This document shows, piece after piece, positions 17,483-26,591 of a stretch of DNA of 26,591 nt (positions within the stretch are counted from its first letter, which is position 1; each line of letters starts with the position of its first letter). The notes under the pieces are model-generated. The model ran no database searches. It saw only the letters and a program-made list of their open reading frames with translations, and had not been told where the DNA came from. This stretch comes from Plakobranchus ocellatus (Eukaryota > Mollusca > Gastropoda > Plakobranchidae): positions 187,777 to 214,367 of the forward strand of contig BLXT01001985.1 in NCBI GenBank assembly GCA_019648995.1. Direction: 5' to 3'. A program made the position numbers and the translations under genes.

Positions 17483-17950
17483 ATACTTGTAGGAGTAGAT
17501 CATGCACTTTATGTTTATCTCTTTAGAGCTTGCTTTCATTTTAGATCTTTTTTTCAAAGATCTTTCTTTTGCATCCTATCTTTTCAATCTGCTCACACCA
17601 GAGCAGTTCAGGAACATTTTCATTCTTTCAATTTTGATTCTAGAGCAGAATGTAATGCTTGAACTATGGGCCCCATGGATTTATGATACCTACAAAGGCA
17701 ATTACCTCTATTTATGTTTTCCTATAGCATGAGGCCAATTTTAATCAATCAGTTGTCTAAAATTAATGAACATTTTCCTTCGTTGAGAGCACAAAGCCAA
17801 ATTTTTAAAATTCTTAAAAAAATTCTAGCCGGGGTCAAAATTTGAGAAAGCTTTGTCAAGTTTTTACTACTTCAAAGTTCCCCAGAGTATTGCAGAAATT
17901 ATATACTTAATCAATAAATTGATAGTTTGAATGTGTTGCCTGTGATTTGC
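17483..17950 (+). other. Probable 3' UTR of the main gene
   Basis: Follows the TAA at 17480-17482. AT-rich, with no further coding frame of note. It ends at the poly(A) signal and GT-rich element described at 17913. Longer 3' UTRs are possible: further AATAAA words lie at 18750, 18885 and 20962, and ATTAAA lies at 22575. Confidence 0.5.
17913..17948 (+). terminator. Candidate poly(A) site
   Basis: AATAAA at 17913-17918 lies 431 bases after the stop codon. About 14-30 bases downstream comes a GT-rich stretch (ATGTGTTGCCTGTGATTT), the usual partner element for cleavage. This is the best-formed such pair soon after the gene. Confidence 0.45.
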
Positions 17951-17991
17951 ATGACAATAAGACTGGCCACAAGGCACACATTCACACTTAA

Positions 17992-18020
17992 CTCTCTCTC
18001 TCTCTTCTCCCCCCCCCCCC
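17992..18020. repeat. (TC)n followed by a C run
   Basis: Alternating CT at about 17992-18006 passes into a run of about a dozen C at 18009-18020. Simple sequence, with uncertain length in any assembly. Confidence 0.9.
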
Positions 18021-21000
18021 TCGTCTGTATATCTGCATATCACTTTCCCAGTTCAGCACAGAACAAATTGGCCTTTGCACATTTGCTTGACCTCAAGCCA
18101 ATTACTCTTCTAGTTCATGCTGCTTGGAGTCTCAGATCTTTGTTTGAAACTTATAATGACCATCATTTAGTCTTTAAATGTATTCTGTGATTGTTGTACA
18201 TAACTGAGTATAGTTAGCACTTTTGTACTCGGTACATGCAAATCTAAAGTCCCAGCAATGTGAGGTGTGGTAAACACTCATTATGGTTTTTTATTTGTTC
18301 CACTGTCTGTGTACGATTGTTTTTCTCTTCTCTGAAAGGTCAATATCACTGCATGCACTGAAGGGCTCGATAGAAGACATGTTGAGAGCAAGGATTAGTA
18401 GTGGTATGTTCAGATTACATTGTCCCCCCCCAAAAAAAAGGAAATGTCAGATGAAAAGGGAAAAAAATTTTTCTTTTGACATTATCAAAATATTACAGTT
18501 TTATTTACTAGATCTGCATGTATTGTAACAATTCCAAAGGAGTTTGGGGGAAGATGTGTTTTAAACATTTTAAGTTTCAAAACAGCTTGAAACTTCTTTT
18601 CTTTTAAAGCTTATCTTCATTCAGTGCTGAGATTTTTGGAATTTTTTAAAGTGGTTGGGGAAAAAATTTTTATAGAAGGCATAAAGAACTTCAAATTCCT
18701 CTTCCCCGAAAAGGTTATATGCAGCTTCTAACTCATTTTGACTTTTCTTAATAAATGGACAATAATTCATGAGTAGCAGAGTTCACTGAATTTGAGATAT
18801 TTATATTATAATGAACCTCTGTAATTTTTTTTATCTTTAAGAGGCTCAAAATTTAAGAACAGGTCCTATTTATTTGGATTCATGAATAAAGTATGAGAAA
18901 CAAAAGAACATACATTTTTGAACCCAATTGCTGTCAACATTTATTTGGATCAGATACTACCAAATTTTTTATTTAGATTTTTTAATTTAGTTTAGGTTGT
19001 TTTGTTGCAAACAGTTCACTAATTAGGCCATGCAGCCCCACAATTCCTACTCACACTACAATGCTACTGTTAATGTAAACTAAGTTGCTTTGTGGGAACT
19101 GAAATGGAAACTCCAGGATCTCACATAAAGTTAGAGGAGTAATTTCTAATCAATTTGACTTACAATGTAGATAGCAGACCTTTTTTTTTTCACAAAACCA
19201 AAACCAGTCGCCAACGAAGGATGAATCAAGTTGATTTCAATATAATAAAACCAGCATGGTTTAAAAATTCTTTTATGTTTATGCTAGTAGTCAAGTCTTA
19301 TTATAAATTTGTACCAAGTTTCATTTTCAGGGACAGTGTTAAAGTACGCCTATCTGTATCTGTATTTTCACTATTTGCATTTGAACACAGCGTTTTAGAG
19401 CATGTCTGATGAGTGTAAACTGTTACCATCCATACAATCTCCCCCCCTTATCACATACCTTGCATCACTGAGACCTGAGTTTGATGATCAATGTCCGTCT
19501 GTTTCACTGCTATTGTGGATTGATCTGCTTTGAAAAACCCTATCATATTGAGGCTTGAGGTTTTTTTCAGCCAGACTCTTGTTCTACTAGACCCATGGCA
19601 AAGAAAACTGTATACATGTATATATATCTTTCAAGGAGGTCACTTTATTGCATCTGGTTATATGCTAATTTGGGTAGCTTATTCCCATAGTCTTCATGTA
19701 GAAGGATCAGTGTTTTTTTTTCACAATTCCCTCAGAAGTGGAGTGATTACAATCACAGTCCTGTATGTCACTCTGCCAGTATTATAATTACATATATATA
19801 AGTCACATGTTTTTACTCTGCCAACAATACTGTGTAAGTAATGTGAAGTGAATGACTGTAACTGTTGGTCTATCTCACCATCCTCCCAGGTTATGCCTAC
19901 AGGCTGTTTTTTTTTTTTTCTTTGTGCTTGATTATCACTGTATGCAACAACATTGTACATCACATCACTTGCAAGCCAATTGGCCTAGTATTCTCACAGC
20001 TAAACCTACAACCCCTCACTTGGATAACCCACCTTTCCCATTCTCTCTCTCGGGCCATCCAAGCTCTGCCCCTTACTGTCTTGGTGCCTGCACACACAGT
20101 CAATGTTTGTTACTGTTTAACTTGATGGCAATGTACTATAATGAAACAAAGGGATCCTCACCCTCTGCGCCCCTCCCCTTTCTTTTTCCACTTCTGTCTT
20201 GTCTTGCCTCATCCACACCCACTCAGGTCTGCTTTAACCCCCTTGCACAGGTATGAGAAGTTGCAGGATCCTTGGTGCTTATTTTTCCTGTTTTAGTTAA
20301 AACCAATTTCATTCAATCCAACATCTCTGTTACAGTAGCATTTTGTTAAAAATGGAAAGCTGGAATTATAAAAAAGCCCTAATCTCTCCTTAAAAGGGAG
20401 GTACATTGTACTCGTTGTAACTGGATTCTGCTGTACTGTGCTGTAACTAAGGGAAAGTTGAGTATTGCAAGGCTCAGTGGAAACACAAGCAATATATGAC
20501 AATTGTCAAATATATCTATGATTTCCATTTATCACGCCTGAGATTTCGATGCACAGGTATTTGCATCTCATTTGGCAAAATCATTTTATTTTCTGTCACT
20601 ACCATATTTTTTTAAATATATGAGTTGAGGAACATAAATTATGAAGAAAGGTGTTTTCTCTGTGTAGGTGTGTTACAGAAAAATGTCAAGTATGGAAACA
20701 ACTTAACAAAGTTGTGTGAACTGTCCATGTTCACTGATAAAGCAGTATGTAGATGGAATGACTGATACAGTGGCATCATGATTTAATGTAGGTCTTGCTA
20801 CTTTTTTTCTGAGTGCAATGGAAATTGATGTTTTATTTTAGGGACTTTTATTTTTATTTTTTGTTCACCCTTTACAGTGCAAATCATTGTATGATGATCT
20901 GATATTGTTATCAAATGTTTTTGCCATTTTATTTTGTTCAAGAAACAGTAGATATAGAAGAAATAAAAAAGAAAATAATCATGTCGCAGGTTTCACATAA

Positions 21001-21156
21001 TTTGATCCCTGGAATATTAAATTTTGAAAACCTTGATAATAAAATAGGTGCCTAATTCTAACACATAAGTTGTTGTGGTTTGAAAATTAAGATAGATACA
21101 CAGTATTGTATTGATGTAATTCCTTTGTTTTCGAGTTATTGCTTAATTTATATGCG
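18021..21156. other. AT-rich downstream DNA, no gene seen
   Basis: No convincing coding region. A 134-codon frame at 19852-20256 is low-complexity (Phe, Pro, Ser and Leu from CT-rich DNA) and is not credited. Several AATAAA words and TGTANATA words (for example TGTACATA near 18195) would fit a long 3' UTR, but nothing ties them to the gene upstream. Confidence 0.5.
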
Positions 21157-21284
21157 CAATGATTTTGCATGTATTAAGATCTTTACAAACAAAAGTGTTA
21201 TAATTTGCCAGCAGACGAATCAATGATTTTACATGTATTAAGATCTTTGCAAACAAAAGTGTTATAATTTGCCAGCAGACAAAT
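21157..21284 (+). repeat. 64-bp tandem duplication
   Basis: Two units (21157-21220 and 21221-21284), each starting CAATGATTTT and ending in GCAGAC(G/A)AAT, differ at three positions, all transitions between G and A. Confidence 0.97.
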
Positions 21285-23880
21285 CAGTATGTGCACTGTG
21301 TAGATCTATCCGCTTCATTGAGTAAAGGATAAGTTTGATATTAGTGAAGTACAGATTTCCTAGATCTAGACAAGATCTACATTTTACTGAATCATCGGCT
21401 ATATGTAGATTTCTGAGTGTATTGGTTGTTTGTATTTTAAATACAGGAATCTAAAAGCTGCAATCAAATGAGATAAGAGTCGGTTTTTTTTGTTTTTTTT
21501 TTTTCCCTTTAATTATAATAAAATACAGCTTTTGGTGTATAAAATGATCTTTCTATGCACTGACAACCATCCGAAAATAAGTTTTGTTTGTTTTCATAGT
21601 TTGTCAAAAACATGTTAACAATGCAAAGAAACAATAGTCATTTTATATTTATTAAAAAAAAAAAGATTGTAAAAATAATTAGGAATAAATACTTGCAGTG
21701 CAAAAGTCATAATTGTCGTGGGTAAAACTTTTTTTTTTATGGGGGGTAGACTGTTTTAAGTAGTGCCAGTACATATGCAGTAATTCTTGTAGATTTTCCT
21801 TTCAGTTGATATAAGTATAAATATGTGGCAGCTCATGAAATTTTTATTGGGCTGAGGAGCTTTTGGGCCTTGACCTTGTTTAATTTGCTATTAGTATATT
21901 TCCTGTTAGATTGTCCATTTGTTGGTTTATGTGTCCTGTCTGTTGTAACTTGTATGAAATCACAGAGGCAAATTGAGTGTTCTGTTGATTATTTTACATT
22001 CAAGCTGGTCATCCCCCCAAGAAAGGCTTGATCATGATTATGTTGTAAACCTCTAGTTTTTTATTACAGCATATGTTCCTAATTTATGTGGGCTCATAGT
22101 AATCATGATTACTCATTTGTGTATTGTGCACAATATTATTATAAAGTATGTATAGTCTAGTCTCTTTTGTGTGCGTCGGGTTTGGAGTGGATTTTACATA
22201 TTTCCATTGATACAAGAAAACAATACTTATCATTAGTTTGTGACATAATGTATATAATATATATGTAATGTATATATATATATATTTTTTTTTGTTGTTG
22301 TATTTTTTAAATTAAATAATGCTTTTGTTGTTTTTGCATGAATACTGAACTGTCTAGTTTTTTTTTTTTTTCTTTTCTAAATTTAATGCATATTTTTTGC
22401 CAAACAATGTACATGTGTATAATTTATGACTGTGCAAAAGCATTAGGTGAAAGAGTGATATTTTTTGTTATCTGAAGATGTATTTTTTATGTTGTTTGTT
22501 TTGCTTTTTTTTTAATAATGATGATCTGTCTATGAAATGACCAAAATGGAATGAATAGTACTATAATATTTAATATTAAAATCTTTGTTGAAGTATTGAT
22601 GAACAATGTAACTGTCTTCTGTTTTTGATTTTATTTTCAATGTTTACAATAATTTAAATTTGTTTGTGTCTTATATAGCTGATGCGCTACTAAAGTGATC
22701 TCAAGTCTTGTTTGGACTCTTGCTGGGTGTGGGTAACTACTGGCATGCTTGATTATTTCCTCGACAGAAAGGTTGCTGCAATTTCAGGGCAAGTTTGTTC
22801 AACGCTAACCACCAAAGCATATGATACTTTTGGATAAACTTAAACATTTTCTAAAAGTTTTTCAAACAATACAAAATATATAAAATATTCAGGTTTGATC
22901 AAAGCGACAATTGACATTCTAGATTTCTATGAGGTTATGATGTGCTTTTGGTACTGAAGAGAAGATTGGTTCAAATCCATTAAAATTATTATTAGTTATA
23001 TTACCTTCTTTTTCTTTCCTTGGAGCAATCAATAATGGCTAGATCTGGCTTGTTTGTATTAAATCTTGTACTATCCATGGTTGTTATGGACCTGCCAAAT
23101 ATGATGGGCGATCTTCTAGTGAATCTGGTTTTAAAACACAATCTCACACAGTCAAGTGCTTGTTAAAGTTCAATTTCATTCATCCCACAAAGTAGCAACT
23201 GTGCACTGAGGAATGGTTTTTCCAAATGTGAGGAAATTGAATTTTTTTTTTTTTTAAACTTTTTAACGATACAATTGAAACCTAAAATCAGAAATCTGAA
23301 TTGAGGTGCTCAAAACAATAGGAATTTTTCCTCACTTGCTTGTAAGGCTTTGTCAAATTAGACCTCAAAATGGCATGTGAAAAAGAATCGATTCTCTTAT
23401 TCAAATTCTTTGAGAGAATCAAATAATCAAAGTATGTGCATTCCAATCCAATTTTTTCATGACTGGCATTTAATTTAAGAACATTTTTTTTCTCTCTATT
23501 TTCTTGTCTCAATGGCTTATTACCTGCTGGCATTGACTAACCTTAGAAAAAGACAAGAAGCTGTATGAGTGTATTCTCACTGCAAGGATCAAACTGGAGT
23601 TGATGCATGAAAAAAGTAAAATTCTGGTGTGGGGAAAAATATGTGAAATGCCTACATTGAAAGGAACATTCTGCTATAATAATAATGTACAGTACTACTA
23701 CTAGCATTCTCTCAATATATATAAAAACAAAAACCAGCCAGAAATTCTAGATTAAAAAACGATCCTAAAGAGAAACTTAAACCTATTATAGTTGATGATG
23801 GTGATACATTTCTTTTGATAAATAAACATCTACATCTAGTTCGTTACTCCCTCTTAAAAAAAAAAAAAAACAGAAAGAAA
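21285..23880. other. AT-rich DNA with T tracts, no gene seen
   Basis: Dense T runs (21480-21505, 21728-21739, 22286-22296, 22360-22371) and an AT microsatellite near 22247-22286. A short open frame at 21825-22031 has no ATG-based or domain support. A B-box-like GGTTCAAATCC at 22978-22988 lacks any tRNA context. Confidence 0.5.
22247..22296. repeat. (TA)n microsatellite and T run
   Basis: Imperfect TA/TG alternation ends in a run of T residues. Simple sequence. Confidence 0.85.
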
Positions 23881-23997
23881 CAAAATCTGAAATTTGGTAC
23901 CGCGGCTTCAATTCGATATGGGAAGGGAGGCGACTCTGCGCTATTCTCTGCGCATTATTATCTTTTATGCTTGTTGCCCTTTAGAATTTTATTCCCA
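23881..23997. other. Small CpG-richer patch
   Basis: After a run of 14 A residues (about 23856-23869), the stretch holds several CpG dinucleotides (CCGCGG, TTCGAT, GGCGAC, TGCGC) in otherwise CpG-poor DNA. It abuts the 124-bp tandem duplication. No ORF with protein character is found; it could be a promoter fragment or part of a mobile element. Confidence 0.3.
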
Positions 23998-24245
23998 AAA
24001 AGGGCGCTGAGCTGAATTATTCTATCATTTGTGTCTGAAACACGACCTTACAAAGCGTTGTTATAGATAGAGATGCCTGTTGTTATTGATTCTACACTTA
24101 CTTAACTTTAGAAAGATTGCCAAAAGGGCGCTGAGCTGAATTATTCTATCATTTGTGTCTGAAACACGACCTTACAAAGCGTTGTTATAGATAGAGGTGC
24201 CCGTTGTTATTGATTCTACACTTACTTAACTTTAGAAAGATTGCC
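23998..24245 (+). repeat. 124-bp tandem duplication
   Basis: Two adjacent units (about 23998-24121 and 24122-24245), each containing GGGCGCTGAGCTGAATTATT and ending TTTAGAAAGATTGCC, differ at only two positions (A/G and T/C near 24073-24078 and 24197-24202). This is a recent duplication. Confidence 0.97.
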
Positions 24246-25203
24246 GAATATTAACTTCAGCTCTGGATTGAAGTGGCAAATATATTTGTTTGTTTGCGTT
24301 AAAATAATTATTGCTTGTAACTGCCAGATAGAAGAATCAATTTTACTTAGAAGGGACAGCCTTAGCGATATGAATATCTGCAGTAAGTTAATTTGCAACA
24401 ACAAATAATTAAAAATTCCATTGATTTAGCTGACCATGTGAATCTTGGGAATGTTATTCATTAAATCTTCCTCATCTGCTTATCTCCTCAGCGACATGTT
24501 TGGAATCATTAACTCTTGAACATAGAGCAAAACTATCAATGGTAACAAAAGAGGAAACACAATACCCTAGTCTTCTTTGTTTGTAGTGTGACAAGAAGTC
24601 AAGTAGGTAACATGGAAAAGGCTCAAGCAAAAAACAACAAAAAGGGCACACCATCTATCAGAAGAGATGAAAAAAGGTTAAGTCCATCTTAATTCAAATT
24701 ATTTATGCATTCCCATGGACTTTGCATTAGAAGATTTTTATCGCACCTGTACTGTCACTAATGATAATCATGTATGTGACAAATTATTTTATATTAGGCT
24801 TGATGTTAGAGGCTTTGTAGGGAAAAAAAAGCCGGTTTTTCCCCTTTTTTTCAGCTTTTTGAAAGTGGTTTTGAGCGCGTTGTGTAATACATGTGTTACA
24901 AACAAAACACGTCATTTTGCACTAATTGTTAGTGACATTTGTTTTGCTACCGAAATAATTTGTTCAAAACTGAAGCGCTGTTGCAAATTAACTCAGGCGA
25001 ATTTTTATGGAGACTTAGTTTAAACTGTTAATGGTTTGGCAATTCACGCCGTACAACTTACAATGTCATATGTGATGAGGTTGGCCTGTCGATTGAGAGT
25101 CAAAGTATACTAGAGGCAATGTCGACTCTGGTAGTAGCTGACGTATAGGACGTTTGTATCGCAGCTACGACACTGTACTCAACAGGAAAGTTCAATACTT
25201 GTT
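24246..25203. other. Downstream DNA, possible stray exon signals
   Basis: A pyrimidine tract ending in CTCCTCAG at 24491 is a good acceptor. The following frame is open for about 30 codons (TCLESLTLEHRAKLSMVTKE and onward, to a TAG). No partner donor or family is known. A 102-codon frame at 24715-25023 starts with ATG but has no recognised domain. Neither is called as a gene. Confidence 0.3.
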
Positions 25204-25675
25204 GTACTGTAACAAGTGGCAGAGTCTGAGGCCAAATACTTTTTGCACTGTAACAAGTGGCAGAGTCTGAGGCCAAATACTTTTTGTACTGTAACAAGTG
25301 GCAGAGTCTGAGGCCAAATACTTTTTGTACTGTGACAAGTGGCAGAGTCTGAGGCCAAATACTTTTTGTACTGTGACAAGTGGCAGAGTCTGAGGCCAAA
25401 TACTTTTTGTACTGTAACAAGTGGCAAAGTCTGAGGCCAAATACTTTTTGTACTGTGACAAGTGGCAGAGTCTGAGGCCAAATACTTTTTGTACTGTAAA
25501 AATTGGCAGAGTCGGAGGCCAAATACTTTTTGTACTGTGACAAGTGGCAGAGTCTGAGGCCAAATACTTTTTGTACTGTGACAAGTGGCAGAATCTGAGG
25601 CCAAATACTTTTTGTACTGTAACAAGTGGCAGAGTCTGAGGCCAAATACTTTTTGTACTGTAACAAGTGGCAATC
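25204..25675. repeat. 41-bp minisatellite, about 12 copies
   Basis: The word AAGTGGCA (once AATTGGCA) recurs every 41 bases, with units running TACTGTRACAAGTGGCAGAG, TCTGAGGCCAAATAC, TTTTTG. Copies are nearly identical, with single-base differences such as TGTAAC/TGTGAC. The last copy is truncated at GGCAATCTGAG. On the minus strand the unit has no stop in any frame. Since 41 is not a multiple of three, three overlapping ORFs of 164-264 codons arise there, all repeating the same rotated peptides. They are artefacts of the array, not genes. Confidence 0.97.
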
Positions 25676-25937
25676 TGAGACTGGCTTCGTGGTCGCGGCA
25701 ATGGTCAATAAAATGTAATAATTTATAATAATATGAGGTGGCACCCTCCGGTCTCTCATCCAGCCAAGCGATTTTCTTACTTCCAGGCTGTAATACACAA
25801 AGGATAGCTCCGACGCCTGGACTAGATGAAAACTAGACTTGGTATATTTTCGACCCAAAGAAACTATAGTACTTTTAACCCGTCGACACTGCACACTGTT
25901 GCCTCAAGTACACTTGGACTCTAAAAAAGGAATCAAC
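25676..25937. other. Spacer between two tandem arrays, no gene seen
   Basis: More balanced in GC than the DNA on either side. No ORF beyond the run-out of the minisatellite frames and no repeat recognised. Confidence 0.5.
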
Positions 25938-26243
25938 TACATGCAATTATCATTAACAACAACCTCATTACCATCACATCGTCAGTGTCACCATTATTAT
26001 CATTGCAATTATCATTATCGATAACCTCATCATCATCATCATCATCATCATATCTTAAACGCAACCATTATCAATTTTATCATTGCAATTATCATTATCG
26101 CTAACCTCATCATCATTACATAGTCTGTTCAACGCCACCATTATTATCATTGCAATTGTCATTATCGCTAACCTCATCATCATTACATAGTCAGCGACAC
26201 CATTATTATCATTGCAATTATCATTATCGATAACCTCATCATC

Positions 26244-26275
<32 letters not shown>

Positions 26276-26591
26276 CATATCTTAAAGTTTAAGTTAAACG
26301 CAACCATTATCAATATTATTATTGCAATTATCATTATCGCTAACCTCATCATCATTACATAGTCAGCGACACCATTATTATCATTGCAATTATCATTATC
26401 GATAACCTCATCATCATTACATAGTCGGCGACACCATTATTATCATTGCAATTATCATTATCGATAAAATCATCATTACATAGTCAGCGCCACCATTATT
26501 ATCATTCCAATTATCATTATCGATAACCTCATCATCATTACATAGTCAGCGACACCATTATTATCATTGCAATTATCATTATCGATAACCT
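25938..26591 (+). repeat. Roughly 62-bp satellite array running off the window
   Basis: The core CATTGCAATTATCATTATCG recurs with a basic spacing near 62 bases (for example, 26401 to 26463), with 59-bp and longer variants. Most units continue with ATAACCTCATCATCATTACATAGTC and then CACCATTATTAT. Two units are expanded by an (ATC)n run and a TATCTTAAA...CGCAACC segment (about 26024-26090 and 26233-26320), which suggests a higher-order repeat. The array continues past the right edge, so its size is unknown. Confidence 0.93.

Noticed and set aside
19852-20256. 134-codon plus-strand ORF downstream of the gene
   Set aside because: Low-complexity Phe/Pro/Ser/Leu translation of CT-rich DNA, and a second frame is open over the same bases.
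24715-25023. 102-codon plus-strand ORF as a gene
   Set aside because: It starts with ATG but has no domain, no splice or promoter context and no sign of conservation.
25100-25894. 264-codon minus-strand ORF and its two overlapping companions as protein genes
   Set aside because: They consist of a 41-bp tandem repeat read in rotating frames; no domain or unique coding sequence supports them.
25938-26591. CRISPR array
   Set aside because: Units are contiguous variants of one satellite monomer without unique spacers, in a eukaryotic context.

Overview
The window looks like animal nuclear DNA: AT-rich, intron-like and repeat-dense. It holds a tRNA-derived SINE with target-site duplications, minisatellites, homopolymer T tracts, splice-site signals and one eukaryotic-style gene. 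Enrichment of AGATCT/TAGATCTA words and the general texture suggest a lophotrochozoan, perhaps a gastropod mollusc, but that is a guess from sequence style. Two short N runs (1358-1361, 2593-2595) mark a draft assembly.

Layout. From 1 to about 3000 there is repeat debris: the SINE at 954-1111, inserted in an older dispersed repeat whose SINE-free relative lies at 2483-2552, and a foldback repeat at 1742-1946. From 3040 to 4920 the DNA is locally richer in GC and CpG. Two places there (3066-3145 and 4485-4917) look like possible TATA-less promoters or first exons for the plus-strand gene. From 4950 to 13838 the sequence is most simply read as a long 5' intron. It carries a perfect 59-bp tandem duplication, four related copies of a repeat in both orientations (5196-6475), a GC-rich island (6667-6750), two decayed relatives of a minus-strand, coding-looking element (6286-7632 and 9838-10617, possibly reaching 12172), and a 37-bp minisatellite.

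The only convincing protein gene is at 13952-17482, plus strand. It encodes 1176 residues in one uninterrupted exon, preceded by a good 3' splice site, a 17-codon upstream ORF and an in-frame stop. The protein is predicted to be a large, mostly disordered nuclear protein with several basic NLS clusters, a PxVxL HP1-binding motif, SUMO-site and SUMO-interaction motifs, and a short C-terminal coiled coil with two LxxLL motifs. By eye it resembles the heterochromatin factor LRIF1/HBiX1 in its coiled coil and in a 'DGK-LLQ-LP' patch. That assignment is tentative.

Downstream of the stop there is a plausible poly(A) site at 17913, then about 7 kb of AT-rich DNA without a recognisable gene. It holds two more tandem duplications (64 and 124 bp). 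The right end is a 41-bp minisatellite whose minus strand is open in all three frames (this produces spurious ORFs up to 264 aa), followed by a roughly 62-bp satellite that runs off the window. I found no CRISPR array, operon or prokaryotic-type system.
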